This document shows positions 32,673 through 44,644 of a stretch of 64,000 nt of DNA, piece by piece. The position numbers and the translations under genes were made by a program. The notes beneath the pieces are model-generated. The model saw nothing but the letters and a program-made list of their open reading frames with translations. It was not told the origin of the DNA and did no database searches. Position 1 is the first letter of the stretch. Each line of letters begins with the position of its first letter. This DNA is from Cephalopachus bancanus. Its lineage: Eukaryota > Chordata > Mammalia > Primates > Tarsiidae. The DNA lies in assembly GCA_027257055.1 (NCBI GenBank), contig JAPVLO010000966.1, forward strand, positions 248,001-312,000, in the 5' to 3' direction.

Positions 32673-33735
32673 TATAGTTTTATGATAATTGCCTAAGGTA
32701 CTATCCTTACTTCTAACACTATAGTGTCATTTTGCCTAGCTTTGAATTTTATGTAAATGGAATCATACAATTTGTATTCTTTTGTACTGGATTTCTTGCA
32801 TTCAACATTATGCTTGTGAGAACATTCTTTTTTTCACTTTCTCATCTTTATTTCATTTTATAATAATGGCTACTAATGGAAATACAATCTATTTTTGTAT
32901 ATTATCCTCATGTCTGGCAACCTTGCTAAGTTCACTTATAAATTCTAATTACTTGGAAATTTCCGCCAACATAATAATGGGAGCTGTATTACTTTCCAAT
33001 TATTTTGTACTGTATGGGACTTTTAATGCAATGTTGAATAGATATGGAGATACTGGCATCTGGGTCTTATTTCTGATCTCAGAAGGTAAGCGTTCAACAT
33101 TTTCCTGCTAAATATGACATAAACCTGCTATAGGTTTTTTTGTAGACTACTGTAGAGTTCTGTGGATTAAAGAAATTTCCTTAGATACCTAGTTTTAAAC
33201 ATAAATGAATGTTTAACTTCAGCATCTATTAAGACAATCATTTGACTTTTCTCTTTTGTGATGAATTGCAACTGTATATTTCCAAACATTAAGCCAATTT
33301 TACATTCCTCATCCAGTCTGTACACGGTAATATTTGTCTTTTAAAAGTGAAATTTATATTGCATATATATCATAAATGCACAATCACAAATGTATAGTTT
33401 GATAAATTTTTCAAATGTGAACACTTCCCTATAAAACAGTTCTCAATTCAAGGATAGGATATCATCAGCCCACAGAAACCCTGCTCATGCGTGTTTCCAA
33501 TCACTACCCCAAAGGTTATCACTATCCTAACATCTAACACAATGTATTAGTTTTGATTGTGCTTGAAGTCATTGTAAATGGAATCATACAGAATATGCCT
33601 GAGATTTTTTGCTTAAAATTTCATTTATGAGATTCTCCAATGTTGTTTAATGAATAAATAGTACTTATATTTTCATTGCTGTACAGTATTTATTTATATG
33701 AATGTACCAAAATTATCTGTAGATTCTATTGAATT
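32673..33735 (-). mobile_element. Old L1M 3' UTR/ORF2, antisense
   Basis: 'ATGTAAATGGAATCATACA' and 'GGAATCATACAGAATATG' typify reverse L1M 3' UTRs; L1-like ORF2 antisense sequence lies between them. Confidence 0.65.
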
Positions 33736-33741
33736 TTCTTG

Positions 33742-34037
33742 TTGTTGTTGTTGTTGTTGAGTTGGAGTCTCACTCTGTCGCCCAGACTGGAGTGCAGTGG
33801 CCACTCCCGGCCACCACAGCCTCGACCAGCTGAGCTCCGGTGATCCTTCTGCCTCAGCCTTCCAAGTAGCTGGAACTACAGGCGCGCGCTACCACATCCG
33901 GCTAATTTTTTTATTTTTATTGTAGAGATGAGGTCTCGCCAAGTTGCCCAGGCGGGTCTCAAACCCGCAGGCTCAGGCAATCCACTCACCTCAGCCTCCC
34001 AAAGTGCGGGATTGCAGGCTGAGCCACAGAGCCCGGC
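33742..34037 (-). repeat. Alu SINE, strepsirrhine type
   Basis: Reverse Alu after a (GTT)n tail. Flanked by a TATTGAATTTTCT target duplication. Confidence 0.94.
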
Positions 34038-34073
34038 TTTATTGAATTTTCTATTGACATTTTGGTTATTTCT

Positions 34074-35447
34074 TTTTGTTTGTTTGTTTTATTCTTTATT
34101 TCTTTTTTAGAGGCAGGATCTTGTACTATCACTCAGAGTGGAGTGTAGTAGTGTGATCATGACTCACTGCAACTTCCAACTTCTGGGCTCATGAAATCCT
34201 CCTACCTCAGCCTCTTGATTAGCTGGGACTATAAACGTGTGCCACCATGCCTGGCTGTTTATTTATTTATTTTTATTAAACATATATTTTATTTTAAAAT
34301 TGTGGGGTACAGTTAAGGGTTAAGTATACAAATATGCACCATTCGGGCACCCTTGTTGATAAGGGGTGTCTCCCCATCCCCAGACAGATATTGGCTACCG
34401 TTAATCCCACCTCCCTTCTCCTCCCTGCCCCCCCATAGTTTCCCACCACTGTCAATCCTTCTCTTATGGTATTACGATAGAGGTTCAAGGTCCACTTATG
34501 AGTGAGAACATGTGATACTCAGATCTTTGTTTCTGTGAGAGATCACTGAGTATTATAAACTCCAGTTCCATCCAGGTTGCTGCAAAATTCATGATTCTGT
34601 TCTTTTTTATGGCTGCGTAGTATTCTGTCATATATATGTACCACATTTTTTTAATCCAGTCCTCTTTTGATGGACAGCATAGTTGGTTCCAGGTTCTTGC
34701 TATTGTGAACAATGCTGCAATAAACATACGTGTGCAGGTATCTTTTTTATAGAGTGATTTGAGTTCTTCAGGGTATATTCCCAGGAGGGGGATTGCGGGG
34801 TCATATGGGAGGTCAATATTTAGAGCTTTTAGGAATTGCCACACTGCTTTCCACAGAGGCTGCCCTAGTTTACACTCCCACCAACAGTGTAGAAGTGTTC
34901 CCTTTTCACCACATCCTCTCCAGCGTCTGTTATTTTTTGAGTTATTGATAATGGCCATTCTGACTGGAGTTAGGTGGTATCTCAGTGTAGTTTTAATTTG
35001 CATCTCCTTGATGACTACTGAGGTTGAACATTTCTTCATATATCTGTTGACCACTTGTATGTCTTCTTTTGAGAAGTGACTGTTCATATCTTTTGCCCAC
35101 TTTGTAATGGGGTTGTTTTTTGTTTTATTTTGTTTTGTTTCCAGCACGTTTGAATTCCTTGTAGATCCTTGATATTAGACCTTTGTCAGACATAGAGTTG
35201 GCAAACACTTTTTCCCAGTCTGTGTGCTGTCTCCCTGCTCTCTTGATGGTTTCTTTAGCTTTGCAGAAGCTTGTCAGTTTAATGAGGTCCCACTTGTCTA
35301 TCTTATCTCTTATGGCCCGTGCATTTCGGGTTTTGTTCAGGAATTGGATGCCAGTTCCAATTTCCATAAGGGTGTGTCCTGCATTTTCTAAGGTTCTTAT
35401 GGTTTGAGGTTTTACATTTAGGTCTCTGATCCATTTAGAGTTAATTT
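34074..35447 (-). mobile_element. 5'-truncated L1 with target-site duplications
   Basis: Reverse-strand L1 carrying the end of ORF2 in two overlapping frames (34485-35147 and 35125-35454), e.g. '[20 protein letters not shown]'. A ~220-bp 3' UTR and a T-tract tail holding a nested Alu arm follow. A 20-bp duplication (TTGACATTTTGG...) at 34054-34073 and 35448-35467 brackets it. Only the last ~1.2 kb of L1 is present, and a frame break splits the ORF. Inserted into old L1M sequence. Confidence 0.92.
34108..34258 (-). repeat. Partial Alu (single arm), nested in an L1 tail
   Basis: About 150 bp reverse Alu arm. T-rich L1-tail sequence lies on both sides. Confidence 0.85.
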
Positions 35448-35467
35448 TTGACATTTTGGTTATTTCT

Positions 35468-35790
35468 AACTTGAGGTTATTACAAAAATGGTTATTACAA
35501 TAGGAGACTATATGTATTCATTTCTATCGGTCATATACCTAGGAATGGAATTGCACAGCATATGTGCCACTTTAGAAAATTCCAAACAGTTTTCCAGAAT
35601 TAGTTATAACAATTCATATTCCCACCATTGTATATGACAGTTTCAGCTGCTTTATATCCTCGCCAACACTTGGAATTGTCTGTTTTTTGGAGTCTTGTTT
35701 TTCCATTTTCACCATTCTGTTGGGAAATGTCTTTTGTCCATTTTTGATTCGTTGGTCAGTCTCTTTCTTATTTGCTGATAGAGTTCTTTA
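35468..35790 (-). mobile_element. Old L1M, antisense, continuation
   Basis: Reverse L1M sequence ('GAATTGCACAGCATATG', 'CCTCGCCAACACTTGG') resuming right after the L1 target duplication. Confidence 0.65.
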
Positions 35791-35796
35791 AATATT

Positions 35797-36076
35797 TTTT
35801 TTTTTTTTTTTTTTGAGTTGGAGTCTCACTCTGTCGCCCTGACTGGAGCGCAGTGGCTGCTCCCGGCCACCACAGCCTCGACCAGCTGGGCTCCGACGAT
35901 CCTTCCGCCTCAGCCTTCCAAGGAACTGGAACTACAGGCACGCACTACCACGCCCGGCTAATTTTTGATTTGTTGTAGAGATGAGGTCTCGTCAAGTTGC
36001 CCAGGCGGGTTCAGGCAATCCACTCACCTCAGCCTCCCAAAGGCGTGGGATTACAGGCTGAGCCACCGAGCCCGGC
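35797..36076 (-). repeat. Alu SINE, strepsirrhine type
   Basis: Reverse Alu with a 20-T tract, ending GAGCCCGGC. TTAAATATT flanks on both sides. Confidence 0.94.
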
Positions 36077-36269
36077 TTAAATATTCTTTATTCACATCTC
36101 CCTCCACTTCCCTCCTACAAGCCCTGTGCTCCTCCTCCCTCAGCTAAGCCCAGACATATCCCAGCTCTTTGGAGCACATCCCAAGGCCACACCTGCAATC
36201 CATGTGATTCCCTTGTTTTTTCTCTCATTCACTAGGTAATCTGGTGCCTGAAAGATAGGGACAGTGATG

Positions 36270-36760
36270 GGATGGTTAAAAGTCACAGACGTGGGCGTTT
36301 TACCTCTTATCAGCTCTACCTCTTACCCACTGCCCAGATCTAGACATATCATTCAACCTGAGCTTCAGCTTCCTGTGCGTAAATAGGAACATTAAAAGTA
36401 CTTTCCTCAGAGATTGGTAGTAGTGGGAAACTGCCAGGGGAGAGTGGGGGTGGGATTGGCAGCAGTGGGAAACTGCTGGCGGCAGGGGGCACACCTCATC
36501 AACAAGGGTACCTGCATAATGAACATTTGTGTGCCTAACCCTGAATTGTACCCCACATCTTTAAAATAAAAAAAAAATTTTAAAGTACTTTCCTCATAAA
36601 ATTGTTAGACTGTAATGAAGTAACTTAAAAATATGCTTAGAACAGTGCCTGGCACATGAAGGCTTCTCAATTGATATTTTTGAATGAATGAATGAAAGAT
36701 GTTCAGTGCAAAGCCAAGATATGTTTTGAAAACTCAGTAAATATTAACTATTATTGTTTT
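36270..36760 (+). repeat. MIR SINE, interrupted by an L1 3' end
   Basis: The MIR left part (to about 36409) and right part (36597 on, 'GAACAGTGCCTGGCACATG', then 'CAGTAAATATTAACTATTATT') are separated by an L1 3' end with target duplications. Confidence 0.8.
36410..36579 (+). mobile_element. L1 3' end, severely truncated, with target-site duplications
   Basis: About 165 bp of the same L1 3' UTR found at 34.3 kb, with an A-rich tail. Bracketed by TTAAAGTACTTTCCTCA-type copies at 36393-36409 and 36580-36596. Confidence 0.92.
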
Positions 36761-39700
36761 TGTTTCCAGGCATTTCTGAGCTCCACTGTGAGCCATACCC
36801 AGTGCAAAGACCAGAGGATCAGAGGCTCTGCAAGGGGGTCCTTTTTCACAAGCTCCAGATAAGTCATAACCCAGCGTGTGAAAGGTGTTGACAGAGGCAA
36901 GTCCATCCTGCAGGGAGCACAGAGGTGGGGGCAGAAAGGGAGCCACTCTTGACACCTGCAGGCACCTATCTTTGTGATCCTTGGGCCCCATCCCCACCCA
37001 GCTCTCCATACCCTCATCTTGTCCTGCTATCTGTAGCTCTTTGTGAAAGTCTCCTTTTATGATCTCCACCTTGTTCTCCAGGTCTGCCTCTGTCCCTCAT
37101 CCTCTCTCTGCATCTCTCTGTCTCTCTCACCATCCCACCATCTTCTCTCAGCCCCAAAGCCCTCAGACTTTCCCTGAAGCTTCCGGGGCTCCTCTTGCAC
37201 TTTCTAGCCTGTCTTCCAGTCAGCTGCATCCCGACTTTGTCTTGCCTCTGCTACAATACCTTCTACCCTCTCCCCCCAGGGTTCTCTGTGCTACAAAGGA
37301 AGCTTTCCCAAAGCCCGTGTGGCTTCTTAGACCCCTCCCCGGGAGCGGCACTGTGTTGGTGACTGTGGTGCAGGGGTGGTGATGCACTTAGCCTCTCCAC
37401 AGGCCTATCAGCAGGCATGGGCAGGGACCCCGGAGAGTGCCAGAGACCAAGAGGTGAGTCCAGGCCCACCTGGTTCTCAGTCATCACTCCTCGTCATGTG
37501 GGAAGGTACAGCTTGATGGGAATACAGCAGCAGGAGACAACATGGATGCTTGAGGGTCAAGTTGAGGACACAAGGACAGAAGATCACCTGCAGGATGAGG
37601 AACTGGTGGTCAAGCCTGGGGATCTGGCAGATGAAGCAGAACCTGATGGCTATTTGGAAATGGAGGAGTTGGGGGAGTGAGCAATATCCAGGATATTTGG
37701 AAATATTCTAGCCTGAGGTTGCTGCTGTGAAATAAGAGACTGAGTCCAGTGACTGAGAAAATCAAACACTCACAGAATGTTTCCTCTGATGCCATTTTAT
37801 AAATGGGGTCTTTGTGCCCAGATGGGCATGCAGCCTCCACAGACCTTCCCTGGTAAGGCTAGATGAAATCAGGTTTCCTGACTCTTTGCACTTGGGGAGG
37901 TGGGGCCTCCCTTCAATTGAAATCATCCTCACAGAGCATTTACTCTGGGCCAGGTCCTTGTTGGATACTGGTGTCACCAACATAAGTCAGACTTGGTTCT
38001 CTGCCCCCAAGGGCAACAGACAAGGGAGAAGGCAGTTACCACCACAGGAGATGAGAATGTCCATTCATGACAGCAACGGAGGACCACGACTGCGCCTGGT
38101 GCCTGTACATGGTGGAGATCTGCCTTCCACAATGGCAGCTATGGAGGAGGGTCTGCCTGATTTGAGGCAAACAGGGAAATGCTTCACACTCCCCTGCACT
38201 GGCATCTCCCTACAACCTCCACAATGTGGGTTTGGCTGGAACCAAGTGACTGAGGGGCAGATGATAGGGAACAGGAATTGTGGGGCCCTGTAGTGCCTGG
38301 AAGAACATCTGCTTTTACTCTGAGAAGGTAGGAGCCACGGCGGGGAGCTGAGGATTGACCAGGAGAGAGAGGTAGATGGGGAGCAGAGAGACAATTGTGG
38401 AGATTTCAGCAATGATCCAGCAGAGAGATGAGAGATGAAGTGCTTTGGCTAGGATGTGGCAATGGAGAAGAGGTGAGACGGTTGGATTTCGGACATACTT
38501 CAAAGGTGGAGACCATGGGATCTGCTTACATTACAAAGGGATGAAGGGTGTGAAGGACAGGAGTGCAGGATGAGGCCAAGGTGTTGGGCCTGAGAAACTA
38601 GAAGAGGGGAGTTGCATTCACTGAGGAGAAGACTGCAGAAAAAACACACTGGGGAGGAAGGGGTTGGAAGCTCTGTTCTGATCTCGGTCAGATTGAGAGG
38701 CCCCTGGAAATCCAGGTGGACAGTCAGGAAGCCAGCCCCTGACTCACTGCCACTCAGAGTGGTAGTGCCACAACACAAGTCAAAAGTACAGGTCTAGAAC
38801 TCTATTTAAAATTGATTTTTGGACGATGGGCCCATTTTCTCCCCATGACAATGTGGATGCCTATTCACACAAAATGCTGTGTCCAGTTCCCAGGGTTTGT
38901 GGCATACTCTGTATCATGTCCATGGATTGTTCTCACATTTCCGGAGTGTGGACAACTTTCCTAACCACCCCTTTGAGCCCCACTCTGACCTTTCTGCATC
39001 CCCTACCACCATGCCTGTGGTGGCAGTGTTAAGCCTTTGGCTACAGGGACCTACTGCTCGCCTCTCTGGTTTCATGCATATTTGTTCCTTCCTTGCTTGA
39101 GGATGTGGGTGGAGGTGAAGCTTTTCCCCTCAGGGTCTCCATCTGGTGTGGAGTTTCACAACTAAAGCTGTTTTGTGGTTGATTGTTGACTGCATCTTGG
39201 CCTCTGCATGAGAGAAAGTGCAGGAAATGTGTGTCCCAGCTATGAGGAGGACAATGGTGCATTCACAGGCCTCAGAAGGGCTTGTATATAGTTTGGGACA
39301 TTGTTGATTATTTTACGGGCAACACTACATTGCCCACAAGTGTCAGTGCACAAAAGACTGTATTGAGATGGGATCTGAGCCATGAAATACAAGACGAGAA
39401 TTAACCCTGTGGGAGAAGTCTCCAGAAGAGCGCACAGCTTCCTCAAATTAGGCATCCATCCCAGGGACAGCCGTGCAGGCTTCCTTTCCAGGTAGGCCAC
39501 AGGGCAGCTGACGCACAAAGGAGAGTTTCCCGAGACAGTGGAACACATCTGCCAGTGGAAGTACTTCAGCCTCTGCCCTCTGCCACTGCTGGTGGGCACT
39601 GCCACACTCCTTGCACAGTGTTCACCTGTTGGCCCTGCCCTGGTGGCTGGTGTCTCTCCTTGCCCACTCTAATTCTTAGGGCCACCTGAGTGCAGCCCCT

Positions 39701-39952
39701 TCCAGGAAGCTGAGTAGCTGCACCTGCACCCTTGTGACCTCTTCTTCCTGCAGCTCATTGCCCTGCCTGGACCACCCCTCAGCTAGTGGTTCTATGGAAG
39801 GTAACACTCACTTGTGGAATCCTTTGCTGATAATTACCAACCAGGCTGTGTCAGCTTGTGTCATTAGCCATAGCCTTAGTGTCTAGGAAATATCTGGTCC
39901 TGAGACAGGAGTTCAGAGTACAGCTGAACTTTGTTTAAAAACCCACCAACAG
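36761..39952. other. Repeat-poor stretch, no gene recognised
   Basis: Few young repeats. An L2-like piece lies near 37915-38020. An open frame of 87 codons at 37417-37680 (+) is acidic and has no homology I recognise. The 38.80-39.80 kb part looks mRNA-like, but I could not identify a parent gene. Possible ancient regulatory or repeat sequence. Confidence 0.5.
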
Positions 39953-40244
39953 GCCTAGCACAGTGGCTCACACCTGCAATCCCAGCATTTTGGGAGGCTG
40001 AGGAGTAAGGATAGCTTGAGACCAGGAGTGTGAGATCAGCCTGAGCAACATAGTGAGACCTCCATCTCTACAAAAAATATTTTAAATTAGCTGGGTGTGG
40101 TGGCATGCACCTGTAGTCCCAGCTACTAGGGAGACTGAGGTGGGAGGACCCTTTGAGCCCACAAGTCCGAAGCTGCAGTGAGCTATGATTGCATCACTGC
40201 ACTCCAGCCTGGGTGATAGAGCAAGACCTTGTCTCTAAAACAAA
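39953..40244 (+). repeat. Alu SINE (J-like)
   Basis: Forward Alu with the older 'CTACAAAAAATA' variant rather than the strepsirrhine type. Confidence 0.93.
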
Positions 40245-40490
40245 TAATTCATAAAGATGTTTTAAAAATTTTAAAAACCCCACCAACAGATTTGGAAACT
40301 GATATAACCACAGTGGAGAATCATTTGGCAGTATCAGTTAAAGCAGAATGTGTTCTATGAACTGTAAGGGCTTAAAACCATCTCTGAGAATATGGTCCCA
40401 GCAGAAATATTGGAAAAGTATTGATTGAAATATTGAAAAAATAAAATAAAAACAATATTGACATTTTTGTTTGTGTTAAAGAGTAAGATA

Positions 40491-40800
40491 GAGGCCAGGC
40501 ACAGTGGTTCATGCCTATAATCCCAGCACTTTGGTAGGCTGAGGTGAGAGGATTGCCTGAGCCCACAGATTTGAGACCAGCCTGGGCAACTTAGCGAGAC
40601 CTCATCTCTAAAATAAATCAAAAAATTAGCCAGGCATGGTGGTGCGTGCCTGTAGTTCCAGTTACTTGGAAGACTGAGGCGAAAGGATCTCCTGAGCCCA
40701 GCCGGTTGAGGCTCGGTGGCCATGAGCATGCCACTGCACTCCAGCCTGGGCAACAGAATGGAGGCTCCGACTCAAAAAATAAAAATTAAATTAAAAATAA
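40491..40800 (+). repeat. Alu SINE, strepsirrhine type
   Basis: Forward Alu with 'AAATAAATCAAAAAATTAGCC' and a long AAAT-rich tail. Confidence 0.94.
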
Positions 40801-41159
40801 AATAAATAAAAAGTAAGATGAGCAAAAAACAACTACACATGTCAGAACTTCACTCATTCATCAATGCTATGAGTTGCTTTCTTCCTAAATCGGGTAATAG
40901 TTTTGGGATAATGCAGAAAAATTTTCTCAACTTTTTGTGCCATTCACAATGCCATGGCTATTGAGATGACACACTTATAAGTTTAATCTGCATCATTAGC
41001 TCTTTCTCTATCATTTTCTTATATCTAACTCTAGACAGATAGCAAAACAATAAATCTATGAAACCCTGATTTGTAGCATTTGTCAATTTCTGTGATGTAA
41101 AAACTACCCATATGGCTGAGTTCCAGCTGCTATGGACGGGCATCACCGAACTTGGAATT

Positions 41160-41882
41160 AGGAAGAGATGAGCAATTTCCCACTGTTACATAGTATTCCA
41201 ACCATAGAGATACGATAGACAGAAATTAGTCAAGAGCCACAGGAAAGCAAGGGAAGGAAGATCAGAGTGGGATAACACTTTGCAGATTCCTAACAGTTTA
41301 GCGGCCAGCTCCCATGAACCAGAATGAGCCGATTCCAGCATAGCACTGCCTGAAAACCAGTGACCTCTCTGCGAGGCACATGCCCAACAGAAATGCATAC
41401 CTCTGTGCACAGAGACATAAACAGGACTGTTTATGGGAGCATTATTCATCAACATCCCAAATGTCTGTGAGTGGTAGATGGATAAATTGACTAATAGTCT
41501 TAACTAAGCAGTGAGAACCAGCCAACTGCTGCTACCCACAACAGTAAGGCTGAAGCTCCCAAATATAATGTCAAGCAAAAGAATTTGGACACAAAAGAGC
41601 ACCTACCACCTGACTACATCTATACAAAGCTCAAGAACAGGCAACATTAGTGCCTAAGATGTCACAAGATAGAAGAATGTTAACCCTGAGAAGGAGGGGC
41701 AGGAAAGGGATTGATGGGTAAGGATGGGGCCTGGGAACTAGTAATATATACATATCTTTTCCCTGATTTGGGTGGTGATTACACAGGAGTGTTCGTTTTG
41801 TGATAACTCATTTAGCTGTACACATATTAACTGTGCTTATTTCCATGTGCTGGATGTCAATAAAAAGTTTGTTTTTAAAAGC
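41160..41882 (+). mobile_element. Old L1M 3' end
   Basis: 'GGGAGCATTATTCATCAACA' and 'AATGTCAAGCAAAAGAATTTGG' through the AATAAAAAG tail follow L1M ORF2-end/3' UTR order. Confidence 0.65.
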
Positions 41883-43398
41883 CACCAGTAGGAAGGCATA
41901 CAAATAACTTCAACCTTGAGAATAATCTCAGCACTCCCTGAGATGCTGTCCTTACTTGGGACGCGTCAGAAATATTCCTCTGAGAGGCATCCTGGAGACT
42001 GCAGCCGCAAAGCTTTCTTTGAAATATGACTTCCTCCCTCAATGTCAACCCTTGTCACTGGCCAAAGTGGGAAGGGAAGAGAAGGAGGGGAGGGGATAGA
42101 AATTTGTAAATGAACAATTGTCTTGGTTACCCAATCACAGAGGAATAGGTGTTTAAGTTGGGCCATGGGCTCTGGAGAAGAGAACGAAAGGCGGAAGAAA
42201 AGAAGGAATAAAGTTGTTTGACAGGCCTTGGTGAACACATTCTGAACATTTGTCCCCGCTGCTCTGAACACTGGTCGATTCTCAGCCACAAATGAGGTAG
42301 GTCCTGTGACCATCCTGCCCGTCTCACAGATCTGGAAACTGAAGCCTGGGGGCGAGGTGAAGCGGGGGCGCCCTCGAAAGCAGGGGCTGTGCTTTCCTCA
42401 CCACGCCCTAGCCACTGCTCCCCTAGAAAACTTCATGTTCTTGCTGGGAAGACAGTGCCAAGAAGGGCCCAGAATGTTTTTACCTTGAATGTTCTGCCAA
42501 TACCCATTCCCCTCCGCCGTTAAAACTGAGCCCTTATAATCCCGGAGGCCCAGCATATTGCTGCCCATCAAAATTAGCTGTGATTGATGAAGCAAGAACA
42601 CCAAAGGTGCACAAACAAAAAAAGCAAATCAAACATTCCCAGAGGGTGCTGATAGCTGAACCCTCACAGTCTGTCTCATCCCACGCCCCCACCCGCTGCC
42701 TCAGGGCAGAGAGGTCAACTCTTCTGAACCCTTGAGGGCTGCTGAGAAGGAGTCTCAGGAGGAAGAGTCTGGCCCTGGGGCCAGCTGCTCTCGGCGCACA
42801 GCCAGCATCTCTGGCTTTGGAAGCACCTGCTGGTGGGGGATGTGGATCTGGGAAGCTGGTAGCAGAATGCTCTGGGAGGCAGCCTGGCTTAGCCAGAGGC
42901 AGGTAGCAGGAAAGTGGTTATAAGGTCTGCAGGCTGGACCCCAAGCTTTGTTCTCCTTGGTGCCTGCTGTGCTCTGAGACCGGCCGTGAAGGCTATGGAC
43001 GCTGTCCACTGGGGGATGAGCCAGAGCTCCCTGCCTGGGAGTAAAGCTGGGCAGGAATGGAGGTGCTGCAGGTCCTCCCACTTTGCTGAGGGAGGAAAGG
43101 TGGGGAGCTCTTCCAAGGGGCCAGGAAGAATACCTAGTGGGAAAGAAGGAGCCCTGTAGGACAGGTATCCACCCACAGTTCTGTGACAGCTGCTGGTGGC
43201 CACTTAATGCCAATCCCAGGAATACTGAGGAGACAAAGGCTAGGGATGAGGACGAGGAAGAGGGGAGGTATAGAGGGCCCTACATGGCTCCTATGAGCCC
43301 TCCTCAGAGGAATAAGCTGTGGGAGGTGCTTTAGTCCTAGAAGACCCTCAAACCCTTACCTAAGCCCCGCCCCTTACTCTTAAAGATTTCATTCATGT
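41883..43398. other. No gene seen
   Basis: A MIR-like trace lies near 42300-42370. The rest is GC-moderate unique-looking sequence. The open frames here overlap on both strands and have no recognised homology. Confidence 0.5.
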
Positions 43399-43692
43399 AG
43401 GGTGCAGTAGCTCACACCTGTAATCCCAGCACTTTGGGAGGTGGAAGCGGGAGGATTGCCTGAGCCCATGGGTTCGAGACCAGCCCGGGCAACTTATCGA
43501 GACATCGTCTCTACAATAAATCAAAAAATTAGCTGGGCATGATGGCATATACCTGTAGTTCCAACCACTTGAAAGGCCAAGGCAGAAGATCGCCTGAACC
43601 CAGCAGATCGAAGCTATGGTGGCCATGAACATGCCACTGCACTCTAGCCTGGGCGACAGAGTGAGACTATGACTCAAAAAAAAAAAAAAAGA
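43399..43692 (+). repeat. Alu SINE, strepsirrhine type
   Basis: Forward Alu ending in a 17-base A-rich tail. Confidence 0.94.
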
Positions 43693-44179
43693 TTCCATTC
43701 CCATTGATTGGCTCCTTTGCTTCCTACACTTGTTGACGTTGACACTGTAACGTCATCTCCCTCAAAGCTTTGGAGTCAGGGTTCACTACTGTAATGCTAG
43801 CAGTTTCTGGTGCATTCGTATTTGCTACCATTTGCTAATTGTAGAGACCAAAGCCCAGTCAGGTCCACCATTCATCCATTACTACTCAGGCAGAGGCCTC
43901 CTGAGGCCTGTTGGGGCCTGTGCTACAGCACCTTGTGTGAGGAGCTTCCTCTTTGTGAATATGCATGACATGGGTTCCAGACTACACTGGGGATGCCAGT
44001 GCACCCAGAGGAAGGAACAGAAGCAGTAGACTGAATCGAAGCTGGGAGGACTTTGATGAAATAGACACCAGAACTGACACCCTCCACAGAGAGGACTAAA
44101 GAAAGCTGTGGGGCTGAGTGAAGCCGAGTTCAGTCCTATGAGTGGGAGCAAGGTACCATGCAGAAATACAAGCTTGGTC

Positions 44180-44461
44180 CGGGCTCGGTGGCTCAGCCTG
44201 TAATCCCGCACCTTTGGGAGGCTGAGGTGAGTGGATTGCCTGAGTCTGAGGGTTCGAGACCCACCTGGGCAACTTGGCAAGACCTCATCTCTACAATAAA
44301 TCAAAAATTAGCCGGGTGTGGTAGCGCGCGCCTATAGTTCCAGCTACTTGGAAGGCTGAGGCAGAAGGATCGCCAGAGCCCAGCAGGTCGAGGCTGCGGT
44401 GGCCGGGAGCATCTACTGCACTCCAGTCTGGGTGATAGAGTGAGACTCCAACTCAAAAAAA
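44180..44461 (+). repeat. Alu SINE, strepsirrhine type, young-looking
   Basis: Close to the local consensus. 17-bp target duplication AGAAATACAAGCTTGGT on both sides. Confidence 0.95.
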
Positions 44462-44644
44462 GAAATACAAGCTTGGTCTCTTTGGTTTCCCATTATCCAG
44501 CCCCCTGCAGCTCAACATGCACAGGTCAGCATCTGCTGAGCACAAAGACATGTTTCATCATAGCCTGGCAGGACCCAGAAGAGTCTGTTCCACTCATTTT
44601 ATAGGTAGGAAAACTCAAGAAGGAGAATTTACCTCCCCCAAACA

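Noticed and set aside
34485..35454. Possible active L1 ORF2
   Set aside because: Only the extreme C-terminus is present, split by a frame break, and no reverse-transcriptase core exists here.
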